Below, one piece after another: positions 27,337 through 40,258 of a stretch of 64,000 nucleotides of DNA. The DNA is taken from positions 7,547,493 through 7,611,492 of the forward strand of contig OU612071.1 in the NCBI GenBank assembly GCA_914767715.1, given 5' to 3'. How positions within the stretch are numbered: the first letter of the stretch is position 1; the number at the start of each line of letters is the position of its first letter. The notes beneath the pieces are model-generated. The model was given only the letters and a program-made list of their open reading frames with translations, was not told the DNA's origin and searched no databases. The stretch comes from Membranipora membranacea. Lineage: Eukaryota; Bryozoa; Gymnolaemata; Cheilostomatida; Membraniporidae. The translations under genes and the position numbers were made by a program.

Positions 27337-27445
27337 TTCCTAGACCAAGTCTGGTCAATTTGCCTGCGTTCAGAGTTGCTCCCCTTCAATGGTTATACCC
27401 ATGGCCTTCTTTCCTGCGGCGTGACCTGTGGAAGGCGAGCGACTA
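27337..27445 (+). repeat. dispersed repeat, copy 1
   Basis: Contains CTAGACCAAGTCTGGTC, TTTGCCTGCGTTC, GAGTTGCTCC and CCTGCGGCGTGACC. The same series occurs in reverse orientation at about 49365-49450. No coding function is supported. Confidence 0.6.
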
Positions 27446-30400
27446 GCCTGCTGACTAACTGGATTGAACTTGTTCCAGGCCTACCCAGCTTACCATGCCT
27501 GTCTGATATGTCATGGATGGAAGACTCCCAGCAGTGTTACCGCAAGAAGCAGAGAACTCATATTAGAATCAAAAGAGTTGCGATTCGCAGTAACAAGGAT
27601 TGAAAATTGAGCATTGAAAAGATTGACCTTTCCAATATTGAGGCTTGAATTTCAATGGTACTCTCATGGGCAGAACACGATCACATGTAATTTTACAGTG
27701 TTTATAGAATACTTTCCATGCAGCATTCTTCTGTGTGTCACTCTTTTGGAAACACTTTATACTTTTGTGGCGGTTACTCTAAGGTTGACTTGACAAGCCT
27801 TGTTGTTGGTCAAAATAATTTAAGTTTTCCTTTTTTAGTTTCCCTCAATAATGTTGATATTGACAGGGTGAAAACAGAATACCTTAAGTGACGAGAGTTT
27901 TCTCCCTATATGTGAGAGGAGATAACTTGTAACTGAAGAAAATCATGGAGCAAAATCAGACATATATAATAAGGCTGACAGCTACTGCCTGGGAAAAATG
28001 ATATTTGAGTGCTAGATAAACCATTAAACGACTGTCCAACAATGATTTAGTGTGTTGCATTTTACTTTGGAGTTGCCCAGTCAATGGCAATGAAGTGAAA
28101 CACATTTTGAAAAAAGCATCGAAGGTTTGAAATTTTGGCATGAATGACAAGATTAGCTTAGTAACGAAAATATACACTGTAGCCAGCGAAAAACATCAAT
28201 TGCACCGATAATCTGTACAGTGTAAGGTAACTTGTCCCTCGGCTGTTTCTATAGTACTATGTGGTGAAGTGATCCGAAGGCTTTCTGAGCTGAAGTTCGA
28301 GCCTGTGTTCGGATTTGCCCTGTCCTCAATTGTGTACCCTTGATACTCTAATGTAAGCTCTGCATCAGTGTAGCTGCAGGCCTAATGATATGCAGCTAGC
28401 TTGAATCAACAAAGACAAAGGCTATTTAGCTTTCAGCTATCCTTTGAATGTGACTGTATTGTTCCTCTATTTTTCTCCACAATGACTATACTCCATCAAG
28501 AGTTAACCAGGGGAAGGCAATTTCCAATTTATTCATGATCTGTATTACTCACCCTTGTAACATCTATTATTCGTCAATCTTGAATAATCTCGGCATTGAA
28601 TAAGTGTGATGACAATGATTGATGGTCAAAATTAAACTAAGCAATGTCAAGATTAAAATTATTTTCCTATGTAATCGAGAATTTCTGCATTTCTGAATTT
28701 CTCCATTGTTGATCATAGTCCCAAAAAAAAGCTTGCAGGTAAAAAGTCAAATGAATTATTTTACCAAAATGAGAGCAGATAACTCAAAATTACTACAGCC
28801 CATTGTTTTCTATATGGGTTTGAATCCACAGTAAAAGTATATAAGAGTGGTTCATTAATGGGAGTGGCAGTTAGGCAAGTTGGGGGAGTCTATTTTACAC
28901 ACCCATGCAGAAAACTTCATTCAGTCAAATGAATTTAAGCTTAATATATACCACTTTCCCATCCCCCTATCAATCCTTGATGGAGTATAATTATTGTCAA
29001 TTGCATGTGGCACATCCTTGCTATCAGGTGTGGCAGCTCACCATTTATATGTAATAGAATGGTTTTCCCCCAATTTATAACTGTAACCAAGTGTATGTTA
29101 AAGGGCCAATGAGGTAAATTTTTATTTTGTATCATAACTTTGTTACGTAATTACCTTTTATTGCATCGCTGGATCGCTTTTTGCAGTTCATTCCCATGTA
29201 TTTCTTGTCATTCAAACCAGTGTTGTCCCTATTTCTAACAAACTGCTACGTTCTTGCTTTCAGTTTTCCAACTGTGAATAAATCTGTCACAACCGTTATC
29301 TCATTCCAAATTACTTCCCCGTGGCTGCAGCTAAAATCAGCGATGAATAACCTTTTCCTTTATTTTGAATCTAAGGAGATAGGCATATTTTGATCTGTTG
29401 TTTGAGGGTAGAGGTTACATGTTGAAATTCAAATGACACTGCATTCAAACAAATCATCAATCCAAATCAGTGTATCAGCTGGCAGCAATTATACCGCTAT
29501 ATGGACGATTTTAAAAGGCTTGAACGAAAGAAATAGACTCAATTTGTTTTTTTTGTCTTCATCATTAGTCAATGGCATAATCTGCATAGCTACATTCTTC
29601 AGCTACTTTGTTTACATGCAAATATATCAGAAAGTTGACGGCTCTCAGAAATTTATTATGTTTATTTCATTGAATTCCATATCTGGAATAGCATCATTAG
29701 CTTTCTTTTGCAATACAAAGGGCTTGCAAAAATAGCCAGTCCCTAGCAGCAATCTAGAAATGCCCAAATCATCGACACTGTAGGAGTATAATTACTGTTT
29801 GCAATTTTGTAAACAAGAAAATTTCTCATGCTAATTATTCATGCTACTAGGGACAGCCAATCAGAGAACAGTCAGATGGGTCTCTGTGTTTAGTGTCCTA
29901 ACTGTATAACGCTATGATACTATTTCCATTCTATGAGAAGAATTTAATTCAGTGGTTTATTTATATTAAAAACTAAAAATAGATTGGATTATTCAAAGCT
30001 AGCAAGAGAATAAAACATTGATAAAGAGACAGAATAATGCATAGAAAAATCAACAATATTAAAATTCATAGACATATCATTTGTTGTAACTACAACTGCA
30101 AGAATTTAATAAAGTAACATTATCATTTCATAATATGTGATAAAAATGTAAGCCCAGCTTTTGTGTATGCTCAGCTATTGTGTATGCAAACCTATACTTC
30201 ATGCACAACTATTTTGCATATGCAGATATCGTGTTTGTCATTGCAGGACCCTAGCCTGATAGTTGAAAGCAAAATTATTCAATTGTTATTGGACATTTTA
30301 CATTGTAATGACCATTTATACCACAGTGGAACTTACACGGGTAACGACAACAGCAATGATAAGACTTTGATTATTTTCTACAATTAGAGCCCAGCAAAAC

Positions 30401-30508
30401 AATGAGAGCCTCAATACTAGAGAGAATAGAAACAAAAGCAAACTATTACCTTCAAATTTGAAGCCTTCAAATTGCTATTAACTTTATGCTAATCGGAAAA
30501 CAAGTAAC
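27446..30508. other. intergenic, 3 kb, no gene seen
   Basis: AT-rich sequence without a supported exon, RNA gene or strong repeat. The short open frames are all low-complexity or unsupported. The end near 30440-30500 is the 3' flank of the nucleotidyltransferase-like gene. Confidence 0.5.
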
Positions 30509-33500
30509 CTAGTCCAAGTCATCATCAGTGACTTTGGAACTGCTTCCATAAGCTGATGTGAGCCATTCCACAATGAACATACGTATCTGATTGATTTGTG
30601 ATGAGTTCAACTTACTCACTTGAATCACAAAATTCTCTTCATTTTCAGGTTTTAATGTCTTGATCCATTCCATAATCTCATGCAGTGTGGCGACTGTTGG
30701 ACTTTGGTCACCATACAACCTGTTAACGATATCACTACTCTCATTCAAAAGCTTTCGCACATCTGTATGTCTACATTCTAGATTCATGCAAAGAGCCCTG
30801 CACATATAGAGGGCAACCGTCTGTGAGAGAACTGCTCCCTTTCCATATTTGTTTTCAAAGATAGACTTTGCATGGTCAATGTATGCATATGCAAGATCAA
30901 ATTTTTCGATTGATCCATACCAGACTCCGAGTGACAGCAATGTGAGCCAGGTGACTACGGAAGATGAATCAACACTATCTAACCTTGCTTTCCATCCTGC
31001 TTTCATAAATTTCTCTAGCTTTGATTCCCCAGGCTGGCTCGATTGACTGACAGTGGCTGATGAGTTATCAGAAGGCAGATTATTAGGTCTTCTAGAGGAA
31101 GTGTTTTGTGAGAGAACTTGGGCAAAAAGCTCACCAATAACATCACCATTCCACATGATGCAGTGTGTTATGGCGTCAACCTTTTCTTCATAACTACGGT
31201 AAGATGCCCCCGCTCTTATCCCAGATTCAACTAGAGCCTGACACACCTTGCCATATTTCCCATTGTCGTATCTGCGTATGGTAAAGCTAATATATAATGC
31301 AATGCCGCGAACAATGTTATGCAAGGCTGATATTTCAGGAATTGGAGGTGAATTGGATATAGAAAGCTTACGCTCAAATGCCGCATAATCTATCCCTAGC
31401 ATACCCCATAGTTCATCACCACTCCCATCAAGCACAGAATTGTTGTCTCTGGATTCATTCACTAAATCTTTAAGTCCGCTTAGGCTATCCTGTGGATCTT
31501 CAAACACATTGTGTAACTTCACCCCCTTCAGTGCTTGACTGACACTCTTTTCCTCTAAGTTCAAATATAATACTGCATACTGCTCATGTCCAGCCTTCAG
31601 AAGAAGCTCACTAACAACTGAACGCGCTTCGGAGTCGAGCTCATAGCCAGAATCACTAAGAGCCTTACGAAAAGCAGGAGGGGAACAAATCGTATCAAAA
31701 CCAAACTTGGACTTGAGACATTCCAATGCCTTTGCAAACCATCCACAGTAGAACCTAGTTTTCACACCACACCACCAGTTTGACTTGATCTCATCAAGTC
31801 GCAACACATTGCAGATGCTTGCAGAGTTTGTCGTCTGGATAACTTCTTTCAGAGGAGTCATGCGTTCACACATTCTGAAAAGGAGACCTTCTGGCATTTG
31901 CCACCTAGAAGACTCTCTGTTCTGAGTGTCAACAGGCACTTTCAGAGTTTGAAGTAAAGACACACGATCATCATGAGAGTCATGATACAGATATGTAGAA
32001 AGGCGGACATAGCATGCACATGCCAACAGAAACAAGATTGTATCTCTAATGCACTGTGATATGTATTTCTTCTCATGCAACAGATCAATCGTCTTCCAGA
32101 CCGAATCTTCGAAACAACCACGGACTATCGAGAGATCATACAACAGAATGGAAGGAAATCTATAAAGATCCTTTTTGACATTGAGCGTGAAATTCATTTT
32201 GCCCATCAACTTGACATCAGGCGTGAAATTAAACTTCTCCATGTCAGCTACCAACATTTTCATGTTTGCTTCCTTCCGTTTGTCATTTGGCTCTATGACG
32301 GCCAACAGATTCCTTAACTTTTCTAATATGTTACAGTCTTGTTGATTTTGAGAGGCCTTGTAGGTGTAAACCTCTTTCATATATGCTAGCATCGCTGTAA
32401 AGTCACCCATCAACGCCTCAGCCTCGTTCGGATCCAGAAAAACAAGCTTGTATCGCTGGGCGATTTCCTCTGGGGTAGCAATGAAGTGATTCCTTGTCAA
32501 TATACTGCCATTCCCTGTGGGGATATTACCAGACGGCTGCTCATCAACCCTTGTTTTAGGAATGCCGTTGCCTGTTGGTATATTACCAGCTTGCGGGGCG
32601 AGGCCATCAATCTTCAACCCATTTTGAGACTTATCTTCAAACCACGGCATGAGCTCATCAACAGCCATGTAAGATAATTTGGTCTCCCTAAAGTTCCCTA
32701 TGATGAAGTATGTGATTATTGCTAGCTTTTCAAAGTACAACACTGATTCTTTAGTTTTACAACCAGACTCCAACAAAAACATGTACTCAAGATCTGAATA
32801 GGGTGTGGCTTCTCCTCTAGCCATAGAACCAATAGCCACCACACTAAATGAACAAGGGGGCTTCTGCTTCATAATCGTAACACAATGATTCATGATCTGC
32901 TCAAGCATGGCTAACATTTTATCAGTACAGCTTATGGAAGCATATTTGACACAGTGTATAAAATCGTTAGTTGGATCCAGCTCTCTGACAGAGAGGTTTT
33001 CTGTGGGAAACATGCTTGCAATGTCTGTTGCTTTCTTCAGATCTTCTCTAGTTTCATATCTGACCTTCTGTAGTTGTAGCTTCTGTTTATCAACATGCTC
33101 TCTAGTGTCGCTCTGGGATTTCTCGACAGATTCTCCCCAGAATGATTCTTGTACTTGGTACACTCTATCATGCCATCTCTGCTCGACAGGCTCATCTCGT
33201 GCACCGACAGAGTTAAACAAGCTGTGAGCCTGAAATAGTAAGAGTTAGATTGGTCATTGCATGCTCCTACCTATCCAAAAATATATAGCTGCCTCATGTC
33301 TAAGAACTGAGCCAATCTAGATCACAAGGGTTGTCAATAAACTATCTTTCCAGCCAATCAAGTTCTTACAATGTTGTGTTTGGCTATAAAGTTGTTTATT
33401 GAAATTTAGCATTACAACAACTGTGTGGCAGCCTGACTTGCGGTTGGCATGATGACAATGCGAGAGGCACATATAATGCAAAGTTTATGAAATGCAGTGA

Positions 33501-34216
33501 CATTGTGACATGGTGACAACACTAACTCCTGGAGGAGATTGAAACCATTTTGATGTTTGCCATTTTTGTTAAAGTAATCATGCTGACTCTTTAATTTAAG
33601 ATTGAATATTTACCTTGATAATAATTTATTTGTACAAATATAAAATTATCAGCATTAGGTAGTTTATAATGTAATTGAAGCATATATTCAGGTTCAATTA
33701 GGTTATACCTTACCTTACCTATACCTTATAATGGTTAAAAATAATTGCAGGGTTTTATCACTCACCTCATCCCGGAGAATGGGTGGCCAGATAGAAGTGC
33801 CTTAGGGGCTAGGCCGCAATGTCTGCGCCAATTTTTGTTCTCAGTTTGTAGGCAGGTTGGAGCACACCTGGGGGGCAAAACAATCACTAGTAGTCAGTGG
33901 ACTGCAGGGGGATTCGAACCAGCGACCTCAACACTTTCTCGTTGAAGACCGGCGCTCTAACCAACTAAGCCACCTCCTACTCCTTGTTATTATAGCAAGG
34001 GTGTAATTGTGACATCACATTCTCGGTGACGAGGATAGTAATTAGGCTCACCTTGAGACAGTCTCTCCAGTCTGCCTTGTCCCCATCATCCTCATATTTC
34101 TTGAGGTATTTCTCAGCCAAAGCAGCAAGGTGAGGTATCTGTGCCTTTAGATCGTATTTCCCATGCTCCTCATAATCTTTTTTAAACTGCTCCAGATTAA
34201 ATTCATTTGACGCCAT
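30509..34216 (-). CDS. DUF294-like nucleotidyltransferase / repeat protein
   Basis: Two coding exons: 34052-34216 (ATG 34216, MASNEFNLEQFKKDYEEHG) and 30509-33229, joined in phase 0 for about 961 residues. Near residue 189 it has GSMARGEATPYSDLEYMFLL: the GS...D-x-E signature of the DNA-polymerase-beta nucleotidyltransferase fold, closest in style to DUF294/GlnD N-terminal domains. A helical, probably TPR-like region follows to the C terminus (for example LGVWYGSIEKFDLAYAYIDHA, then ALYMCRALCMNLE). Residues about 270-300 contain a tandem GNIPTGNG motif. No signal peptide or membrane span is visible, so it is likely cytoplasmic. Such proteins form families in sponges and corals with unknown substrate. 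A possible acceptor just before 34218 suggests an upstream non-coding exon. Confidence 0.85.
33720..33985 (-). mobile_element. tRNA-derived SINE in the intron
   Basis: The minus-strand head (33901-33980) has GGCTTAGTTGGTTAGAGC (A box) and GGTTCGAATCC (B box). A roughly 180-base non-tRNA body rich in conserved-looking GC blocks follows (for example CCCCAGGTGTGCTCC). The head-body structure and RNA polymerase III boxes are those of a SINE. It lies in the single coding intron of the nucleotidyltransferase-like gene, in the same orientation. Confidence 0.7.
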
Positions 34217-35540
34217 TGCTGCAAAAAAAGAAGGCAACAAAACACTTAGGGATGTTCAAACCAAGAATCCGTGCAGCTCTGAATCAGACTGAAACATATT
34301 GTCAGTACCTTGTAAAGCTCTGCCTACTAACACCGTTTTTTCCATATGATTGGGAAACTTTTAGTCCGGCTATGGCTTGGTCAGGGTGCTACACAGGCTT
34401 ATTAATATCTAGGCCTAATCCTTTCAATAACAATCCAATTCGGTCTGGTCCGCCTTCCTATCGTTCAATTTGAATTAATTAAACCAAACATTATTTAGTA
34501 ATTTAATTAAGCCACGCCTCTTTAACAAAAAAACAAATGAATAGGTCAAGCTTTGCTCGCCGTACTCAAGATAGAACGAGCAAGTGTTTTTGCCCATCTC
34601 TGGCATCTTACAGAGCTAACTTAGCTATTCAATGCATCTGGCGGTACTAAAAGTGCCCCAATCCTATGGAAAATACGGTGTGTGTAGCCACAGCTTAACA
34701 GGTTACTGGTCCTTAGACAAACAAGAGCGATATACAATTGAGGGTAGCTAAAGGCATTCTAATCGTCTCAGAGAGTGTGTGTAAATTTAATTGTACTGAT
34801 ATATATGTTTTATTGGTTGAACATCGTACCACAAATAAAAGAATTGCACAGTGTACAAAACACATTAAAAACAGGTAACATTATATCTAGAGCTGCAAGT
34901 TGCGATGCTTCGCGTTACGTGTCTCAATATGTAGTCAGAGTCTGAGGATAGTTGGGGTAAGGATTTTGGTATCACAAAACCACTGGATGTCCGATGCTAG
35001 ATGTTTTCTTATAATTAACATCAACGTTGTGGTTACACAGAAAAGCGATCAACCACTAGATGATATTGATCAATTATTATGGTGGTTATAACGCAACCAC
35101 AGTAGCTTGAAAGACAATCGGTGACATCAGTTAATATTGACGTTAAACTCCTTGGATCAATAAAATATTGTAGAAAAAACTTACCTCCCAGAATAGCTAG
35201 ATATCTTATGAACTTATGTCATTTAAGTGCTTCTCGCAACAATTCGCCAATACAGGAACTGCAATAAGATGTCAGAAAAATAGTCAAACACCGGATTCCA
35301 AAACCTGGAGTCAGGAGCAGTCTCATTTTGGGTATTAGAGGTCCAGGTTCAATTCCTAGCGCTGCCAGTCATATCTGATTTGGTGCTGACAAACCACTCA
35401 CTAGCCAGGTCTTTGAGGGAGGGGACTAAAAACTCCGCAGTTCCGCTGTGTGTTCGCACACTAAATACTCAGTAAACGGAACCCCCTCTTTCTATCTGAT
35501 ATGAAGTGAAGCCTTATTTCCGGCAGGCGTAGGTATAGGT

Positions 35541-35583
35541 AGCCTGTCTTGACAAGCTTTGTTCAGTGGGTGGGGGCAGGCGA
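35541..35583 (+). repeat. solo end of a CCTGTCTTGACAAGC element
   Basis: AGCCTGTCTTGACAAGCTTT followed by a GTGGGTGGGGG stretch matches the ends of the element at 37379-37588 and the short copies at 3211-3271 and 54651-54710. Confidence 0.65.
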
Positions 35584-35790
35584 ACATAGCCTATAAACTC
35601 TTGCACGCGAGCTATCTAGAAAGCTAGTTGTGTCTTCTTAATATCAAGTAAATAGCTCCCCAATATCACCAACGAATTTATATAGGAAAATCAGAGTTGT
35701 CTTCTATAAGGGGACAACCCTTATATCTTAATAATAAACCTAGGCATGACACCATTTATGGAACATTAGCATTGAGGCGTTGAGGAATTC

Positions 35791-36163
35791 AATTGTGGAC
35801 AACGTGACGACATTCACTATGGTTCCATGGGTCGATTTTGTGGTTCACTCCAATTTCGGGAAAAACATGAAAAGAATCTGCCGCGGCCGAGATTTGAACC
35901 ACGGCCTCCCGCATTAAATCCCTTTGAAGGCATTGTGTGCAACGCCGCTAACCATTCGGCCACGACGCCAATTAGGAAATGCTTCAAATAAACACGGTTT
36001 GGATATTCGCGTCCAAAAAGTCATTCGTCACAATCGGAATTTGACTTTAATGCCATTTCCATGGGGCGATTGCTACCGAAATCCTTACATAATCGATCCA
36101 TGGAACCATAGTGATTGGAAGTGTAGAAGCGATAATGCTATCATCAATTTACTGTCCACAATC
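35791..36163. mobile_element. inverted-repeat element enclosing a tRNA-like module
   Basis: Outer ends are ATTGTGGACA (35792) and TGTCCACAAT (36153). A second matched pair is CACTATGGTTCCATGG (35815) against CCATGGAACCATAGTG (36098). Between them, minus strand 35881-35970, is a tRNA-like segment with TGGCCGAATGGTTAGCGGC (A box) and GGTTCAAATCT (B box). It lacks a normal anticodon arm, so it is not a working tRNA. The element is probably a MITE carrying or invaded by a SINE head. Confidence 0.75.
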
Positions 36164-37378
36164 CAGGTTTATTATCGATTACTTATTTAAGGCAAAAAAT
36201 ATATCAAGTCTACGATTTTATCCTAGGATATAGCAGAGTTTCCTATGATTTCATAAGGGGTCAACTATCTTTCGCAATAGCTGACTCGCCAGAGTCAGAG
36301 CCAGAGTCTTCACTGCTTCAAAGCTCCTGAAGATAAGTATCCAAATCTGATATCATGGCAGTAAAGCGAAGGCATTTTCCTAACATCATTAGGCTAGTCA
36401 GATTGACCCTAGATCAAGCCTAAGCCATGCCCTCAACACTGAAACATCAGATATGTGTCACCAACAAACTCTGCCAATACAAACAGCAGCATTCCACTTA
36501 CTAAGATAGCCAAATAGTCAATTCTTGATATTTGCAATAAACTTCTGAATCATGCATTGTGTAAAACAATTGCAGGATTGCCACACCTGACACTCATAGG
36601 GAGACAGAAACTTGTTCAAAAAAGACAAAGTCAGACTTACCTGTGAAGATAAAGCAACTGGTCCAAAAGAGGCTCAAGTTGTTCCAGTCTGGTAGCTAGA
36701 AATTCCTTAGCTTCATTCCTACTGTAGTTATAAACAATAGGCTGTTTCCCTGAGACCGGCCTACTCTACTGTCGACTGGGTCTTAAACATCAAATTCAAC
36801 AAATAACCCTGTCATGTAATCTAACGAGGAAATAACTTAGCCGATCGATCAATTGCTTGACAGAGCTTAGCAGTGTATAATGTAATTAATGGCATTAGCG
36901 CATTCCAAAGAATAGATGTTTTGTCAGTTAACTGTGGATTCATAGTAGAGCTGGGCAGTGCATGAAAATAGATCTCAATTGTTTTTAGATATTGCATTTC
37001 TTCTAGTGCAGTCCGTGCAGTCAGTCTCACAACAATGTGATGTCCTCAGTTTCCTTATCCTTCTATCACAACACCAGGATCCTTCCATATTTGTATGCTA
37101 TGGTTTGTCTGATTTTAAAGATCTCAAGTACCCAACTGAAAAGAAGCTCCTAACCTGAAATCTGGGCAGTGCGAAGCCCTATGAATACTTGTCCTTGTAT
37201 TGAATTTATAACAAAACAGTTGTTTTGCCAATTTTCAATGATGAGTCATGTTCACAAGGCCTGTCAAAGTCATGTGAGTATTTCATGCGGTCACATGATT
37301 TCAAGCGCATGTGATCACAGTTGATTGTAATGAAGCTTCCTCGTATTAAATAAGTCAAATGATGAAATACTATCACCT

Positions 37379-37588
37379 TGCCTGTCTTGAAATGCTTTGT
37401 TCGGTGGGGGGATTGGGGGGGGGGGCAAAGCATATCCTATACAAATTGATTAGCGTGTCAGCAGGGCAGGTCCCAGGGTGTCAGGGAGTTACCTACCTGA
37501 TCTCAAGAGGGAAAAATCCTTTTCTTAATAGCTCCTTGCAGGACAAGCTTTGTCCCCCCACCACAGAAAAGCTTGTCAAGACAGGCTA
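37379..37588. mobile_element. 210-bp MITE with CCTGTCTTGA ends
   Basis: The left end is GCCTGTCTTGAAATGCTTTG followed by a G-rich run. The right end is CCCCCCACC...AAGCTTGTCAAGACAGGC, its inverted complement. Short copies of the end occur at 3211, 35541 and 54651, so this is a dispersed family. Confidence 0.8.
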
Positions 37589-38049
37589 ACTCTAACTATG
37601 AGTATAGGGTCAAAGTTTTATTCTAGTTTATTTAAAACAAACCCTATTGCTAGCTGTGCAAGCCAAGTTGTGAAGGCTGCACAAAGTACACGCTCTTCCA
37701 GTATACGATGACCTAAGCGATGACTCATACAATAGGCATATGATGTATATATCATATAATGTAATATGATATAATACAATATAATACCAGCTGTTTCATC
37801 AACTACGTGATACCAGGGTACCTTCTGATAGAATTGAGCTGTTGGCAAACTGTATATATCTATAATGACATAGTTTGATTAAGTGGCAGCACACATCGAG
37901 CATATTTAATAATATAACATAAATGTCAGCTGTTATGCATAGCTGATGATAATTACATTAGTGTTCATGGTTGAAGTATCATGGCATAAATTGGTAGAGA
38001 GTATGAGATCAAGGAAAACAGCTGCTATAATGATATTGCCTTGCCACAG

Positions 38050-38094
38050 TATGAGTTGTGCCCCTTCTTTCCCGGAGGGGACAACTCATACGGT
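38050..38094. repeat. GAGTTGT/ACAACTC hairpin
   Basis: TATGAGTTGT... CCCC and GGGGACAACTCATA arms flank a short loop (ttctttcccgga), with one unpaired base. It is one of several GAGTTGTCC-type hairpins in the window. Confidence 0.6.
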
Positions 38095-40258
38095 CTAACA
38101 AAACTGTAATTTACAAGTCATTTAACCGTGACGTCTCACAAAGAAAATTGCACCTTCGCCATCAAGATTGCGAGATAGAAAGGCGAGCAAATTAGTAAAG
38201 GGATGATTGATATTGTCAAGCAATAATCGAGAAGATGCAAGGGGGATTTTAACCTGAAATGCCCTTGACTGTCTTGTCAAACTCAACCAAGACATGCAAG
38301 TTTAAAAGACCCCCCCCCCAAGTTATGTAAGTGGGGGTCAGCGTGTAGAGTTCATAACAGTCTAGTGTATATATAAAGATGACCCAGGCAAAAATGTGGC
38401 AAATAATTAAATGAGCTGAATCTACTGATATAAATATTCATGGATAAGGAGAAAATATGTGGCCCTGAAAAAACTATGGCAATTTAATAATTAATGCTAC
38501 AGCAGACCCCTTACTTGAATTTTCAAAGCTTGTTAATGCAGAGCAGTAAAGCTGCTTCAATCCACACTTAGTCTATAAGAAGATCGGGATAATCTTGATA
38601 TATGCAGTCAGACAGTGCTCAGAAAAATTGGGAGGTACATAAACAACACACACTTTTTGTTGCCAATATGTCTCATATAAGAAATTATGTTGTCAGGAAG
38701 TGCAAATGGAAATGGTTTACATTTTATACTGCGCTGCCAAATCGCAACGACTGCCAGCGCCGGAATCCAACAAAGATCACTACCTGCTCAAATTGTTGAA
38801 ACACAACAACGAGCCAATGAATAGATTTCTAGAAATGTTGTACTCTCTAGAAAGACTCTAGGCTAAATAATATTGATTATTAGCATTATCAATATGATAC
38901 AATTAAAATGTTGACATAAGGCCATGTGGCTATCAAAAGATTAAGTTTATATCGAAGGTGAATAATGAGATAAAACTTAAAGCAATTGTCTCGTCTGAGG
39001 AAGTATGCAATATCATGCGATACAATGAGGAGGCAATGGTATCTAGGAGGCAATGACTAGGAGCACAGCCTTCCCCTCCCCCTACAAAGTTATTCATCAT
39101 TGTCAGGGGTGTATAGAACGGACTCACTCTAACTTCAGCAGCATGTCCCATTCCACCTCTTTTTCTTCACTATACCTTATCTGAATGTTAAATTTTATAT
39201 CCTGGCAAAAAGTATATACATCGTATATTATGATAAGAATGTAAAGTACACATATTACTGCTGCGGGAGTACTTAAAATTGTCGACATGAGAAATATTTC
39301 ACCACTTAGTACTTAGTACTTAGTACTTGATAAGAGTATCAAATGGGCATTTCACTTGTTGTTATGATATATTATTGATGTAAGTATCACTTATATATTT
39401 AATTTTGGCAAGGTCAGTAATTAGGACAACCTGCAATTTCACAGTCTGTCATTTAAAATACATAACAAGGTGGCCTCTGTTTGCGTCACACATCTGAAAG
39501 TAGCACAGAATTAACCATTCACAGACAGTCGCTAAATATTGTTCATGTGACTATCTCTTATCCGTGTAATTAATGTTACAAGAAAATATTAAACACATAT
39601 TCTACAACTGCGTCACACCTCTGATAAGAGCACTCAATTAGGTGTTTACGGCATGTCTTCGAATTTTGTTGTTGAGCGTTGTCTTATCAGTGTAATTATT
39701 TCATGGCAACAGACTTTTAGGTGTTCATGACGTCGCCTTCACCAACACTACCTGCTTAAATTATGTTTATGCGCCGCAACTAGGGAAACATAGCAACAAG
39801 CTTATGTGATTAAACCTACAGACATTTGTACTGCACAGAAAATTTCTGAAAATAAGAATATGACTTATTGTAATTTTTCATTAATAGATATGGTAAATCG
39901 ACGTGAATGCTAGCTTAAATATGTATGCAGTGGTGTGAACCAAAAATAAGTCATTTTAAACAAAGGTGGAGATCGAGATAAAATATAATGCTGCAGTGTA
40001 ATTGAAGCAGGGGGAGAGGGGCTCCAGAAAACATGCACTGGTAGCACAACCCCCCTTTCTAAAAACACCCAAACTTTTAGTTGATATCATCGAATTAAAT
40101 CATAATAAACAGTAGTAAACGGTATAGATAACTAGCACACTCAAACTTAACCAGCATCTGTGACCCTATTTTTATTTTCTTGTTATTTGCTTAAATAATT
40201 TAACAAACTGATTGTTTAGACTTATTTTTATTCACAAGTATCTGTTATCTCGACGTAC

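Larger units (their letters stand above)
34217..40258. other. gene-poor stretch, 6 kb, rich in small inverted elements
   Basis: No protein-coding gene is supported. A degenerate tRNA-like B box lies at about 35346. The inverted elements at 35.5, 35.8 and 37.4 kb are listed separately. A weak exon-like segment at 39128-39175 (minus, in phase with the NHL gene, acidic SEEKEVEWDMLLKL) may belong to that gene's 3' end, but its acceptor is poor. Confidence 0.45.

Noticed and set aside
27325-27603. 92-codon plus-strand frame
   Set aside because: Starts in a dispersed repeat, has no recognisable domain, and part of the sequence recurs inverted at 49.4 kb.
35881-35970. Functional tRNA with Leu- or Ser-like head (minus strand)
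   Set aside because: A and B boxes exist but the anticodon arm and T stem do not fold properly; treated as a tRNA-derived module.
38890-39012. Possible further 3' exon of the NHL gene
   Set aside because: A weak acceptor and a hydrophobic, featureless frame are insufficient to annotate it.
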